64,000 bases of DNA, from contig NZ_JHUW01000006.1 in assembly GCF_000619825.1 (NCBI RefSeq), positions 124,001 through 188,000 on the forward strand, given 5' to 3'. The number at the start of each line of letters is the position of its first letter. The first letter of the stretch is position 1. Position numbers and translations under genes: made by a program. The stretch is from Prevotella sp. MA2016 (GTDB taxonomy: Bacteria; Bacteroidota; Bacteroidia; Bacteroidales; Bacteroidaceae). The notes beneath the pieces are model-generated. The model worked only from the letters and a program-made list of their open reading frames with translations, searched no databases and was not told the origin of the DNA. Below are positions 8,217-17,275 of the stretch, one piece after another.

Positions 8217-9419
8217 CTATGCCGCCTTGAGTGGTATCACCTTGTAGTGAGCCACATGCGAGTGCTCTGTGCGCTCAAATCCCTGCATGCTCAGGGCACG
8301 ACCCAGATAGGTGATGGTGCCGTGATCATCCTTCAGAGTGGGATACTCGCGCCTGATGAGTTTCAGGATTTCCTTGATGCCCAGGGGTTTCACCTTCTCT
8401 CCCTCCTTAGGCTTGCGGAAGCAGCTGCTCACGATCTCCAGCATATCCTTCTTGGCCATGTAGTTCAGGTTCAGCTCCTGTATGCGCGCCACCTGAGCAT
8501 TGTTAAACCAGAAGGGAGCCTTCTGTACGTCCAGTTCGTAGATGATCTGGGCAAACAGCTGATCGTGGTCTATCTCGCCATCGTTGTTGATAAACTGCCC
8601 GTCGGGGATGGTCATGCAGATGAATCGGCGACTGCCTGTCACATCCGTCAGGGGGTGTGGATTGTTGGTGGTGGCCACAAACGAGGCATAGCGGTGCAAC
8701 ACCTGCTGCGTTTTGCCATAGATGGGTCGATAGTTCATCATGCTCACCGACAGCAGCTGCTTCAGCTTGGTCATCTGCTTGGGTGTAAATCCATCCAGCT
8801 CGTCGATGTTCACCAGCAGATTGTTGGTCAGCGCCATGTTCTTGTCGTTCTGGTTGGCCGTGTTCAGGTGGTCCATGTAGTACTGTCGGAACATAGGAGG
8901 CAGCAGTCGGGTAAAGAATGTGGTCTTGCCGCAACCCTGGTTACCTATCAGCACGGGCACGCACTCATTGCCGTGCAGCAAGTCCATCTGTCGCCAGTGG
9001 GCCACCATTGAGCGAATCCATACACAGAGAAAATCCAGCTGTTCGGAGGTGATGCCAGGGATACGTCCGAACAAGCGGGCCACGTGGTTCTGTCCGTCCC
9101 ACTTAGGTAGTTGGTTCAGATACTCGTTGATGGGATCGTAGCGCGCCACATCCTCAGAGTTTACATACTCCATAATCATCTCCTTGGGGCTGTTTTTGGA
9201 AATCTGTTCCATCCTGGCCTTCAGTATAATACTGTTGATGGCAGGGTCGGTCAGGTCGCGCCACTCTGTGGGAGCCGACTTCAGGTTTACAAACTCTACC
9301 TTACCGTTCAGCTGATTAAAACGGAACTGATAGTTGGTGTTCAGGAACTGCACAATCGCAAGGATTCCCTCAAGTGAGGCGTCAAGTGCCTCACCGTTAA
9401 GCGTTAGATTTTTCATCAT
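8217..9419 (-). CDS. VapE-type P-loop ATPase (DUF3874-like C-terminus)
   Basis: 400 residues, cytoplasmic. Walker A is VLIGNQGCGKTTFF (residues about 153-166), and NNLLVNIDELDGF supplies a Walker B (about 200-212). FVATTNNPHPLTDVTGSRRFICM is the sensor-1/arginine-finger region of superfamily-3-like VapE proteins. The last ~90 residues resemble DUF3874. VapE-family ATPases act in replication of phages, satellites and islands; a replication or repeat-processing role here is inferred. No primase, integrase or capsid gene adjoins. Own promoter at 9506-9536; flanked on both sides by inverted structured repeats. A second Met at residue 2 is equally possible as start. Confidence 0.85.
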   Translation of the reverse strand: MMKNLTLNGEALDASLEGILAIVQFLNTNYQFRFNQLNGKVEFVNLKSAPTEWRDLTDPAINSIILKARMEQISKNSPKEMIMEYVNSEDVARYDPINEYLNQLPKWDGQNHVARLFGRIPGITSEQLDFLCVWIRSMVAHWRQMDLLHGNECVPVLIGNQGCGKTTFFTRLLPPMFRQYYMDHLNTANQNDKNMALTNNLLVNIDELDGFTPKQMTKLKQLLSVSMMNYRPIYGKTQQVLHRYASFVATTNNPHPLTDVTGSRRFICMTIPDGQFINNDGEIDHDQLFAQIIYELDVQKAPFWFNNAQVARIQELNLNYMAKKDMLEIVSSCFRKPKEGEKVKPLGIKEILKLIRREYPTLKDDHGTITYLGRALSMQGFERTEHSHVAHYKVIPLKAA

Positions 9420-9505
9420 TTTAAAAAAGATTTTTTTTAAGTTAAAACTAATGGTTAATGAATCGAGTGGTATGTCTCATAGCACTGTTTTTCATATTTC
9501 GGGTG

Positions 9506-9536
9506 CAAAGATACAAAATTTGAAAGCCGTTTGCAA
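9506..9536 (-). promoter_or_regulatory. Promoter of the VapE gene
   Basis: Minus-strand TATCTTTG (9506-9513) with TTGC (9533-9536) 19 bases upstream. The leader is about 80 bases. The promoter lies inside the two flanking repeats, so the cassette is self-contained for transcription. Confidence 0.65.
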
Positions 9537-9595
9537 GTTTTTGGTACCAAATTCTTTCATTTTAACAATTCAAAAATGTAGTTTGGTCTCCGACA

Positions 9596-9703
9596 CGGGA
9601 GGCTAAACGGGAGGCTAAACGGGAGGGCAGACTAAACCACCCTCCCGTGCCACTTCCCGCATAAACACAGGCCTTCCAAAGAAAAACGGTACCCTGGGAG
9701 GGT
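9596..9703. repeat. Right structured repeat of the VapE cassette
   Basis: Inverted counterpart of 8133-8209. In plus coordinates: CGGGAGG-CTAAA-CGGGAGG-CTAAA-CGGGAGGG (9596-9627), an 11-base loop, ACCCTCCCG (9639-9647), an 8-base spacer and CCCGCATAAACACAGG (9656-9671), the exact reverse complement of the left core. A further GGGAGGGT (9696-9703) can pair with ACCCTCCC, enclosing the core. It begins four bases after the stop codon of the FecCD permease, where it may also end that transcript. Confidence 0.85.
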
Positions 9704-9707
9704 AGCT

Positions 9708-10718
9708 TTACCGCTTGCGGGCGATGACGTAGATGATGACGGGGGCACCGATAAGCGGGGTGACGGCGTTAAGGGGGATGACACCACTCTCGCCTGGCAG
9801 GTAGCATATCAGATTGCAAACCAGCGCTACTACCGAACCGCAGAGAAGGGTGGCGGGTAGCAGCTGGCGATGGTTGTCGGTGGTGAGCAACAGACGGGCA
9901 ATATGGGGTACTGCCAGCCCGATGAAAGCTACTGGGCCACAGAAGGCGGTGGTGATGGCGGTGAGCAGGCCTGTCACTATCAGCAGCCAGTTGCGCACAC
10001 GCATGATGTTGACACCAAGGTTCTCGGCATAGCGGTCGCCCAGCATCAGGGCGTTAAGGGGTTTTATCAGTAGCAAGGCTCCAAGGAGGCCTGCCAGGGT
10101 GACTGCGGCAAACACAGGCATATTGGCCATCGACACACCACTGAACGAGCCCATGCCCCACACCATATACGACTTGACACCCTCGTCGGTGGCGAAGAAA
10201 TTGAGCAGGGATATGGCCGAATTGGAGATGTAGCCTATCATGATACCTATGATTAATAACATGACGCTGTTGCGAACCAGGGTGGAGAAGAAAAAGATGA
10301 TGGCCATCACCATCATGGCTCCCACAAAGGCTGCCAGCAGGATGGCGGCAAAACCTGTGATGCTGACGGAGCCTACCGACAAGCCGCCACCTAAAAAGAG
10401 CATAACCAATGCTACACCCAGGCCGGCACCGCTGTTCACTCCAAACACGCTGGGCCCCGCTAGTGGATTGCGGAATGCCGTTTGCAGCATCAGACCGCTT
10501 ACGGCCAAGGCTGCTCCGCAAAGGGCGGCCGTGATGGCCTGAGGCAGTCGCGACTCGAGAATGATAAACTGCCACGAGGCTTTGCTGGCTTCATGGCCCA
10601 AAAGGATGCTGACAACATCGCCTGCTGGAATACTGACCGATCCCAACAGCAGGTTGAGGCAGAAGAGCACCAACACTACAATGCTTAATGCTAAACAATA
10701 TGCGGTTCCTTTATTCAT
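9708..10718 (-). CDS. FecCD/BtuC-type ABC permease
   Basis: 336 residues with about 9-10 membrane helices. Family segments are visible: LPQAITAALCGAALAVSGLMLQTAFRNPLAGPSVFGVNSGAGLG near residues 58-102, and the C-terminal GPVAFIGLAVPHIARLLL...HRQLLPATLLCGS. This is the inner-membrane channel subunit for iron-siderophore, haem or cobalamin import. It needs an ATPase and a binding protein, and neither is adjacent: downstream is the repeat/VapE island, and upstream is the divergently transcribed DUF418 gene. Either the partners lie elsewhere or the operon was interrupted. Confidence 0.92.
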   Translation of the reverse strand: MNKGTAYCLALSIVVLVLFCLNLLLGSVSIPAGDVVSILLGHEASKASWQFIILESRLPQAITAALCGAALAVSGLMLQTAFRNPLAGPSVFGVNSGAGLGVALVMLFLGGGLSVGSVSITGFAAILLAAFVGAMMVMAIIFFFSTLVRNSVMLLIIGIMIGYISNSAISLLNFFATDEGVKSYMVWGMGSFSGVSMANMPVFAAVTLAGLLGALLLIKPLNALMLGDRYAENLGVNIMRVRNWLLIVTGLLTAITTAFCGPVAFIGLAVPHIARLLLTTDNHRQLLPATLLCGSVVALVCNLICYLPGESGVIPLNAVTPLIGAPVIIYVIARKR

Positions 10719-10819
10719 TCTGAGGGCAAAAATACCACATTTTTACTAAACAGCCAAACCAATAATTACAAAAATATGCTAAATATGAAGAAAGTTTAGT
10801 ATATATAATAACTTTTTTG

Positions 10820-10827
10820 TAATTTTG
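10820..10827 (+). promoter_or_regulatory. -7 box of the DUF418 gene
   Basis: TAATTTTG, 22 bases before the ATG, fits TAnnTTTG. A convincing -33 box was not seen in the AT-rich upstream sequence. Confidence 0.55.
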
Positions 10828-10849
10828 CAGTGTCATAAACAAATTTAGC

Positions 10850-11974
10850 ATGTATTTTACCGATTATAAACCTAATACTCGTATCGATGTTGCTGATGCC
10901 CTGCGCGGAATTGCGGTGGCTGGCATCATCCTGTATCATTCGGTAGAGCATTTCAATATCTTTACTCAAGAGCCGATAGTTTATCCGCTGCCCTCTGATC
11001 AAGCGGTGGCCAGCACGCTGGCATGGCTGCTCAGTGGCAAGATGTATGGAATCTTTGCCATGCTCTTTGGTTTGAGTTTCTATATCATGAACGACAATCA
11101 GCAGCAAAAGGGGCGCAACTTCTCTGCAAGGTTTGCTTGGCGCATGTGTCTGCTCTTTATGTTCGGACTTGTCAACGTGGCTTTCTATGATGGTGATATC
11201 CTGATGCTGTATGCCGTTTATGGTTTGCTGCTCATACCTATTAGCTACCTGCCCTCGCGAGCGGTATGGGCCATCATCGTGCTGCTGGCTATTCAGCCGG
11301 TAGAGCTGTTCTGCCTGATTACGGGCACCACCATCGACCACTCTGCACTCTGGGACATGTATTACAAGGTGATGAGCATGCACGAGCATGGCTCGTTTTG
11401 GGATAACGTGGTGACAAATCTGCAATACGGGTTTGAACTGAACCTGAGATTCAATGTGTATAGCGGCCGACTCACCCAGCTGCTCTGCCTCTTTATTCTA
11501 GGTATGCAGCTAGGGCGCCATCGACTGTTCTACAATGAAGGGCATAACACGCAGAACTGGGAGGTGATATTTGTCTTTTCTGCCTTTGCTGTGGCCGTGT
11601 TCAGTCTTGTAGATTTTAGCGATATAAGCATGTGGCTCACCCCCATCTATAATCTTCTGATATTGAGCCTGACAGTATCTGCTATCGTGGCCTCGTGGAA
11701 TGCCAGCTACGATGTGCGCCGGCTGCTCCGGCATCTGTGCATCTTCGGCCGCATGAGCCTTACCAACTATCTGCTGCAGTCGGTCATCGGCTGTTTCATC
11801 TTCTGTGGTTATGGTCTGGCCTGCTATCGCTATCTGGGTGTCACCTATGCCGTGCTGGTTGGCCTTGGCATGGTACTGGTGCAGTATCTCTTCTGTCGCC
11901 TGTGGTTCAGCCAGCATCAGCGCGGTCCGCTCGAAGGTCTCTGGCGCAAGCTCACCTGGCTGGGTAGCAAATAG
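10850..11974 (+). CDS. DUF418 (YeiB-type) membrane protein
   Basis: 374 residues, polytopic (8-10 helices). The N-terminus RIDVADALRGIAVAGIILYHSVEHF and the segment GKMYGIFAMLFGLSFYIM are typical of the YeiB/DUF418 family, distantly related to acyltransferase-3 membrane proteins. The C-terminal DUF418 domain reads FGRMSLTNYLLQSVIGCFIFCGYGL. The function is not established; roles in transferring groups to envelope molecules or in transport are proposed for relatives. It stands alone, divergent from the FecCD permease and convergent with the export operon. Confidence 0.88.
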   Translation: MYFTDYKPNTRIDVADALRGIAVAGIILYHSVEHFNIFTQEPIVYPLPSDQAVASTLAWLLSGKMYGIFAMLFGLSFYIMNDNQQQKGRNFSARFAWRMCLLFMFGLVNVAFYDGDILMLYAVYGLLLIPISYLPSRAVWAIIVLLAIQPVELFCLITGTTIDHSALWDMYYKVMSMHEHGSFWDNVVTNLQYGFELNLRFNVYSGRLTQLLCLFILGMQLGRHRLFYNEGHNTQNWEVIFVFSAFAVAVFSLVDFSDISMWLTPIYNLLILSLTVSAIVASWNASYDVRRLLRHLCIFGRMSLTNYLLQSVIGCFIFCGYGLACYRYLGVTYAVLVGLGMVLVQYLFCRLWFSQHQRGPLEGLWRKLTWLGSK

Positions 11975-11993
11975 TTGCGTAAACAGCCAATAA

Positions 11994-12008
11994 TTTGGGA
12001 TATTCTGC
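11994..12008. repeat. Dispersed 15-mer, copy 1
   Basis: TTTGGGATATTCTGC here is identical to 17179-17193. In both places AAACAG plus an AT-rich stretch precedes it, and it lies just beyond the 3' end of a reverse-strand gene. Confidence 0.5.
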
Positions 12009-12032
12009 GTGATGTTGTTATGAATGAAGGCA

Positions 12033-13199
12033 TCAGAAGCTATATTTCACTTTTAGCCATAGTTCAGAGTTGTGGCGATAGACGTTGAACATACCGCTAT
12101 CGGCATGGAAAAAATCGTAGCCTACGATGGCATGCAGCTGGTCGTTCAGGGCGTAGTCGGCCGAAAACCGGTTATAGATGCCGCCGTTAGTCACATCGAT
12201 ATAGGCAAAGCTTTGTAGTGCCAGCGTATTGTGGAAGAGCTCCTTTGAGATACGAAAGGTGGCAAGTCCAGTGTTGCGATGCTCGCCCAGTGCCACATAT
12301 TTGTGGGCATACTGGGCCGAAAGTGTCCAGTCGCTGCCAGGATACCAGTCGATGGCTGCGAGGATGTTGGTTGAGGACGCTCTTGGCACCTGCCCACTGC
12401 CTGTACCAGATTGTGCCTCGTCAAGATATTCAGCTGCCTCGCCACGCACTACGAACTGTCCTATTGGTATCGAGACATCGGCTCCGAGCATCGTCATGCG
12501 GCGGTATTCGCCCAGACCGTTGTATAGCACTGGTTGTTTGTTCCAGGTGTGGAGAGCTGATAGCGAGAAGTCGATACCGCTGAGGAAGAACGACAAGCGT
12601 CCCCCATACTCCATATTGTATAGTCGATGCTTGGGCTCGCTATCAATGGCTATCGGACCCACCGACCAGGGATTCGCCTCGTCGGTGGGCAGTTCGAAGT
12701 AAGCACTCACAGGGATGGCTATAGCCTCCAGGCTCCACTTCTCGTGCGAGTAGCGCAGTCGCAATCCTCCTTCGGGGATGCGGATGTCATCGTAATCCTG
12801 TGCCAGAAACTCTGTATAATCCATGGGTGAGATGATATCTGTAAGGCGCAAGGCATCGGCCACGCCCCAAGTGATAATCTGTCGGCCCACTCGCACATCC
12901 CAGTGATTGTTGGAATAGTAGGCATAAGCCTCGCGTAGTTGAAAACCAGAGCGATCTTTCAGAATGGCATTGTGCACCAGATTGGCCGAGATAAAGGCAC
13001 CGATATGGTTTCGCTCTATGGTTACCTCGCCTCGCACGCGACTTCTCGACGACATCCAGTCGTTTGGTGCATCGGTGCGCAGAGCGTGATACGTGTCCAC
13101 AAATCCCTTTACGCCCACACTGAGCGAATCCTCATCCTGCGCAGCGGCAGGATGAGGTAGCAGGCACCACAAAAGTGCGATGATAACAACAGATCTCAT
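12033..13199 (-). CDS. Outer-membrane beta-barrel protein, DUF1302-like
   Basis: 388 residues with a signal peptide (cleavage near AAAQ) and a repeated amphipathic beta pattern ending in an aromatic residue (LKVKYSF). Central landmarks are [27 protein letters not shown] and the [11 protein letters not shown] segment, resembling DUF1302-type porins that travel with RND exporters in proteobacteria. Its ATG overlaps the stop of the LolA-like gene (ATGA). Last gene of the TetR-RND-LolA-barrel operon, so it probably serves as the outer-membrane component for the exported lipid or hydrophobic cargo (inference). Confidence 0.75.
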   Translation of the reverse strand: MRSVVIIALLWCLLPHPAAAQDEDSLSVGVKGFVDTYHALRTDAPNDWMSSRSRVRGEVTIERNHIGAFISANLVHNAILKDRSGFQLREAYAYYSNNHWDVRVGRQIITWGVADALRLTDIISPMDYTEFLAQDYDDIRIPEGGLRLRYSHEKWSLEAIAIPVSAYFELPTDEANPWSVGPIAIDSEPKHRLYNMEYGGRLSFFLSGIDFSLSALHTWNKQPVLYNGLGEYRRMTMLGADVSIPIGQFVVRGEAAEYLDEAQSGTGSGQVPRASSTNILAAIDWYPGSDWTLSAQYAHKYVALGEHRNTGLATFRISKELFHNTLALQSFAYIDVTNGGIYNRFSADYALNDQLHAIVGYDFFHADSGMFNVYRHNSELWLKVKYSF

Positions 13200-13978
13200 A
13201 GGCCTTTTTCGAGTTTTGCCACAGTGAAGAGTGCTTTGTCCACTTTCACGTTGTATTGCGAGTTCTTCACCACGATGGTGGTGCTATGTTCCGTCTGCAC
13301 ATTTTTCATCTCCATCTTCAGGATAGTCCAGAAGCCCTGTACCTGTTTGATATCGTTGATGGTGAGCACACGATGTAGCTTATTCAGTTTGTCGTAGTAC
13401 TCCACACTGCAGGCTATCAGGCAGTCCTGGCGTATCCACGATATCTTGCGGCTGTAGAGCTCGTGCTTATCCACAGGCACCGATTCCACCACCCAGCACT
13501 TGTGGCCATTCTTCGTTTCCTCGCGCAGCAGTTTGTGCTTGTCTTCGTCCACGTGGCGCTGGCCCATGTCATCGTAGGTAAAGTCGGTTCCCATGAAATA
13601 GTCTGTCTTCGACGATGAGCCACTGATACGGCGCGTCTTCTTCATTGCCGGTAGATAGAGCCACTTGGCATCCTCCTTGCCAATCTGGTCGTAGTCCCAC
13701 GTCAGGAAGCCTGTGCCTTTCACATCGCCAGGATAGGTGAAGAACATCATCTTCTTCACATCCTTGCCCTCATCCATGGCCCACGAAGTAACCTTGCGTT
13801 GGCGTGTGCTGCCATTCTTCTTGCGCAGTGTCAGCTCCATCTCGCCATAGCGTGTGTCGCCATCTGGGCGGTTCTTTACTTTCAGTATCACATCACGGCC
13901 CGACAGTTGTTGGGCACTCAGGTTGCCCGTCAGCATCAGGGCAGCCATCAACAGCATGATAATCCTTTTCATAATCAT
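13196..13978 (-). CDS. Outer-membrane lipoprotein-sorting protein (LolA-like)
   Basis: About 260 residues from ATG 13978 (13972 is equally possible; an ATG at 14008 would overlap the RND gene by 20 bases and break the signal peptide). Signal sequence [21 protein letters not shown]. The body reads [45 protein letters not shown] and [11 protein letters not shown], the pattern of the LolA-like family usually annotated as outer membrane lipoprotein-sorting protein and coupled to MMPL/RND exporters. The fold is a periplasmic half-barrel that carries lipids. It probably shuttles cargo between the RND pump and the outer-membrane barrel. Confidence 0.85.
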   Translation of the reverse strand: MIMKRIIMLLMAALMLTGNLSAQQLSGRDVILKVKNRPDGDTRYGEMELTLRKKNGSTRQRKVTSWAMDEGKDVKKMMFFTYPGDVKGTGFLTWDYDQIGKEDAKWLYLPAMKKTRRISGSSSKTDYFMGTDFTYDDMGQRHVDEDKHKLLREETKNGHKCWVVESVPVDKHELYSRKISWIRQDCLIACSVEYYDKLNKLHRVLTINDIKQVQGFWTILKMEMKNVQTEHSTTIVVKNSQYNVKVDKALFTVAKLEKGL

Positions 13979-13988
13979 TCTTGTTTTT

Positions 13989-16337
13989 CTATTTTGTTTC
14001 TTTTCCAAATACTTTGCATTTATTCACGAGTATAGGTGTCACCAGCAAATCGGCAGCCAAAGCCGACATAATGCCGATGATGGCCATCAGGCCAAAGTTG
14101 AGGCACATGGTGCAGCCCGATGTGCAGAAACTGGCAAATACCGCCGAGGTGATGATAGACGTGGTGACGATGGCTACACCCACCACGCGGAACGTGCGAC
14201 GGATGGCATGCCGATACTGCATGGTGCGATCAAACTCCAGCTTGGAGTGGTTGATGAAGTGAATCGTGTCGTCCACAGCCAGACCCAGCATCATGGGGAG
14301 TAGTGTGGCTGTCATCATGTCGAGCGGCACGCCCATCCAGCCCATATAGCCGCCCACGAATACTGCTGGCATCATGTTGGGTATCAGGCCGATGAGGCCC
14401 ACACGGATGCTTTGGAAGGCTATCATCAATATCATGCCGATAATCAGGATGGAGATGACAAACGACAGCATCTGACCCCTGACGAGATACTGCATCATCG
14501 TCACATACTGTGGGATATTTCCCACCGTGGTGATCTTGGCACCAGGAAACAACTCCTCGGCATCGCGCTGGATTTGTGCCATATCCTGCTCCACCTGGGC
14601 AGAGTTGAAGTCGGAAATCTCAACCATCAGTCGCAGTCGGCGATAGTCGTAGTCCATCCAGTATTCCGACTCCGTGCCGCCAGCATTCTCGTAGAGCAGA
14701 ATCATCTGAGCCACTTCTTCCTCACTGTCGGGGGTGCGATAGTAAGCGGTATCGCCACCATTCAGAGTCTGGTTCAAATCCTTCAGAATGTCGAGTATCG
14801 AGGTGGTGCGCTTGGTCAGTTTATAGTGGGACACCCGCCGTTGCAGTTCGTCAAGCCGCTTGAGATTTTCTGGCTCTTTGGCCTCATCGTCGTGAGGCAG
14901 TTCTACCACCAGATCGTAGGAGTAGAGTGAGCCTAACTCCGAGCGGCCCACATTCATCACCTCTTTCACGTAGGGCACTTTCTCACCCATGGTGCGCTCT
15001 ATGTCGAAGGCTGCCTCTATCTTCCACAGACCAATACAGAGCACGATGCAGATGACGAGAAACGAGTAGCCAATCTTCTTAGGATTACGTAGAACCATCT
15101 CGCTGAGTCTTACCATTGCTCCTGTCCAACGGGTGTCGCTCTCTTCAGAAAAGCCTTCTTTGGGGCGTATGTTTCTTCCAAACGAAAGCAGTATAGGCGA
15201 GATGATGAGCGAGGTGAGCAGTACGAACATCACACTCATCGAGCTGATAACACCCACGCAGTGCATCGGGCGGATAGGGATGACAAGAAACGATAGTAGC
15301 GACACCAAAGTGGTGAAGCCGCAGAAAAACACCGACCAACCAATCTCTTTCAGTGTCTCTACAACGGCTTTGTGACGTTCGCCGTGAATGCGCATCCGTC
15401 CGCGGAAGTAAGAGAACACATGAATGTTGTAGGCGATAGCCACAGCAAACGATAGGATGGTAGGAATCATGAGTACTGTCGAATCGACATACATTTGCGT
15501 CCATCCTGCTATGCCGTAGGTGATCAGCAGTCCGCCAATAACCGACAGAATAGGGGCAACCACACCTCGAAGGGAGCGCGTCATGCAAAGCATCACCACC
15601 ATGCAGATGATAGTGGCAATCATCATGAGCCGGCTCATCTCCTTGCCTATATACTCTGTCTTGCAGTTGGTGACGTAAGGCATGCCCGTGCCTTTGGGAT
15701 GGAGCGATGCGTACGCTGGTTTTTGAATGATATGCTCTACTTCCTGGCCAGTAATGATATCTGGCGACACCGTGCCTTGCTGTTTCCACACGCTGTCCTT
15801 AGGGAAGGTGCGTAGCTTCACCATGATCCACGACAGATCACCTTTCGCCGATATCAGTTTCCTGGCCACATGGGGCTTGCTATAGGCGCGTGCTTTGATG
15901 CTATCCATCGCCGCAGAACCGTCGGCAGGGATGTCATCGGGCACTATCTGCTCGATGGTCATGCCATCATCGCTACCTACCATAAACTCGATGTCGGTGA
16001 GCGATGTAACCTTGTCGGCATACGACAGACTGTCAAGCAGTTCGTTAGAGAGTTGTCGCAGCGTCGTCAGATGCGCTTTTGTAAAGTGATTGTCACATTG
16101 TGTGAGCACACCCACATAGTAGTCGTTGCCGAAGTGCGACTTAAACTCATCCGTCATTACCAGCATGGGATCATCTTCGATGAAATAATCATCGAACGAT
16201 GTTTCTTTCACCATGCGTTTCATTCCCAGCACCGACACAACAAGTATCAGCGCAAAGGCTGCGAGTACCCACCAGCGTACCCTCAGCAACTGTTCGGCAA
16301 ATCGCTCAAACAGTTCATTGATCTTCTCTATTTTCAT
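13989..16337 (-). CDS. RND/MMPL-family exporter
   Basis: 782 residues. One N-terminal helix ([20 protein letters not shown]), a large periplasmic loop, a helix bundle near residues 235-400, then a second equivalent half (loop from about 440, bundle from about 620). This is the MMPL/HpnN-like half-size RND arrangement. Charged residues suited to proton relay occur in the bundles ([15 protein letters not shown] in the second). No MFP adaptor or TolC partner is encoded; a LolA-like protein and a beta-barrel follow, suggesting lipid or hydrophobic export. First structural gene after tetR, 9 bases apart. Confidence 0.88.
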   Translation of the reverse strand: MKIEKINELFERFAEQLLRVRWWVLAAFALILVVSVLGMKRMVKETSFDDYFIEDDPMLVMTDEFKSHFGNDYYVGVLTQCDNHFTKAHLTTLRQLSNELLDSLSYADKVTSLTDIEFMVGSDDGMTIEQIVPDDIPADGSAAMDSIKARAYSKPHVARKLISAKGDLSWIMVKLRTFPKDSVWKQQGTVSPDIITGQEVEHIIQKPAYASLHPKGTGMPYVTNCKTEYIGKEMSRLMMIATIICMVVMLCMTRSLRGVVAPILSVIGGLLITYGIAGWTQMYVDSTVLMIPTILSFAVAIAYNIHVFSYFRGRMRIHGERHKAVVETLKEIGWSVFFCGFTTLVSLLSFLVIPIRPMHCVGVISSMSVMFVLLTSLIISPILLSFGRNIRPKEGFSEESDTRWTGAMVRLSEMVLRNPKKIGYSFLVICIVLCIGLWKIEAAFDIERTMGEKVPYVKEVMNVGRSELGSLYSYDLVVELPHDDEAKEPENLKRLDELQRRVSHYKLTKRTTSILDILKDLNQTLNGGDTAYYRTPDSEEEVAQMILLYENAGGTESEYWMDYDYRRLRLMVEISDFNSAQVEQDMAQIQRDAEELFPGAKITTVGNIPQYVTMMQYLVRGQMLSFVISILIIGMILMIAFQSIRVGLIGLIPNMMPAVFVGGYMGWMGVPLDMMTATLLPMMLGLAVDDTIHFINHSKLEFDRTMQYRHAIRRTFRVVGVAIVTTSIITSAVFASFCTSGCTMCLNFGLMAIIGIMSALAADLLVTPILVNKCKVFGKETK

Positions 16338-16346
16338 CTTCTTTAT

Positions 16347-16976
16347 CTATTGATGTTGATTCATTAATGCTCTCCAGCCTACAAACTCAAACTGAATGTA
16401 GTCATCTATGGCCTTTTTAATCTCCTGAGCTGACAGTTGATGCTTGATAATTTCAGAGATGAAACTGAACATCCACACCACATGTACATGATAGGTGAAC
16501 GTTGTATGTATCACGCTATACCTTGGATGTTTCTGCTTGAAATCATTCATAAACACCAGTATCTGGTGTGTACTTTTCTCTGTATAGTCATCGATGAAGG
16601 TCTCGAGCGTGGAACCTTGAGCCTGATACAAAAGCAATTTCAACTCGTCGCGGTAGTCATTAATCAGTCTGAAGTAGGCTTGTGTGTGTTCTTTTATCAT
16701 CTCATCGCTCTTGCCGCAAGCATACTGAAGGAACTGATCTTGGTAGTCCATGTTGTGATGCTCGTGCATAATACGCTCCAGTTCTGAGATGAGAGGAGCC
16801 AGGATGGTTCTAAACAGTTCATCCTTGCTCGCGAAGTAATTATAGATGTTGCTTACGCCGATATGAACCGCTTGGGCAATGTCGCGCATCGAGGTCTTGC
16901 TGAATCCTTTCTTGAGAAAGAGTTCTTTGGCTGTTGTGATAATAAGTTCACGCGTGTATTCCTTTTTTATCTGCAT
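16347..16976 (-). CDS. TetR-family repressor
   Basis: 209 residues. The N-terminal helix-turn-helix is complete (IITTAKELFLKKGFSKTSMRDIAQAVHIGVSNIYNYFASKDELF, residues 12-55), and the rest is the helical ligand domain. It heads the operon with the RND exporter, LolA-like protein and barrel and probably represses it. A GAACAA...TTGTTC inverted repeat 20 bases upstream and a longer palindrome beyond it are candidate operators. Confidence 0.92.
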   Translation of the reverse strand: MQIKKEYTRELIITTAKELFLKKGFSKTSMRDIAQAVHIGVSNIYNYFASKDELFRTILAPLISELERIMHEHHNMDYQDQFLQYACGKSDEMIKEHTQAYFRLINDYRDELKLLLYQAQGSTLETFIDDYTEKSTHQILVFMNDFKQKHPRYSVIHTTFTYHVHVVWMFSFISEIIKHQLSAQEIKKAIDDYIQFEFVGWRALMNQHQ

Positions 16977-17109
16977 AATTGAAGTTGTTTAAAAACGAAC
17001 AATATTCTGATTTGTTCACAAAAAAAAGAGGACTCACACTAGTGTAAGTCCTCTTAGTTGCTAAGATATAAATGAGAGATCTACTCCTTCTAATCATTTT
17101 CTGCATCAT
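16948..17109 (-). CDS. Possible leader peptide upstream of tetR
   Basis: A 53-codon frame starts with two ATGs about 8 bases after the predicted transcription start. It begins MMQKMIRRSRSLIYILATK, crosses the terminator-like palindrome and ends inside tetR in another frame. Position and length suit a translated leader controlling attenuation. It has no recognised family, and chance cannot be excluded. Confidence 0.3.
   Translation of the reverse strand: MMQKMIRRSRSLIYILATKRTYTSVSPLFFVNKSEYCSFLNNFNYADKKGIHA
16997..17017. promoter_or_regulatory. Candidate TetR operator
   Basis: GAACAA-9-TTGTTC inverted repeat between the attenuator hairpin and the tetR start. Spacing and symmetry fit a TetR-dimer site, but assignment is by position only. 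Confidence 0.35.
17020..17055 (-). terminator. Terminator-like palindrome in the tetR leader
   Basis: A 30-base palindrome (17026-17055) with one mismatched pair, AAGAGGACT...AGTCCTCTT around ACACTAGTGT. On the minus strand it is followed by eight T. It lies downstream of a good promoter and upstream of tetR, so it could be an attenuator, the end of a ~95-base small RNA, or double as an operator. Confidence 0.7.
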
Positions 17110-17123
17110 TTTGATTACAGCTG

Positions 17124-17154
17124 CAAAGTTATGCGTTTTTTCTGAAAGTCGCAA
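17124..17154 (-). promoter_or_regulatory. Promoter for the tetR-RND operon leader
   Basis: Minus-strand TAACTTTG (17124-17131) with TTGC (17151-17154) 19 bases upstream. The -33 region is part of TTTTAGGTATTGCG (17150-17163), which is repeated at the promoter of the TonB gene at 25048. Confidence 0.7.
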
Positions 17155-17178
17155 TACCTAAAACAGATTATTTTTATA

Positions 17179-17193
17179 TTTGGGATATTCTGC
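17179..17193. repeat. Dispersed 15-mer, copy 2
   Basis: TTTGGGATATTCTGC, identical to 11994-12008; it lies between the M13 peptidase terminator and the tetR promoter. Confidence 0.5.
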
Positions 17194-17213
17194 AGTGTTT
17201 TGTGACGAATGGA

Positions 17214-17260
17214 AATAAAAAAGCCCTCCAGTACTTTTATCGGGGAGTACTGGAGGGCTT
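17214..17260 (-). terminator. Rho-independent terminator of the M13 peptidase gene
   Basis: A perfect 15-bp stem AAGCCCTCCAGTACT (17221-17235) / AGTACTGGAGGGCTT (17246-17260), 10-base loop, followed on the minus strand by a T-rich run. It starts about 16 bases after the stop codon. Confidence 0.88.
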
Positions 17261-17275
17261 GATCTCTTCGTCGTC

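Noticed and set aside
8133..9671. Conventional IS or integrative element
   Set aside because: No transposase or integrase is encoded, and I could not identify target-site duplications at the outer ends of the repeats.
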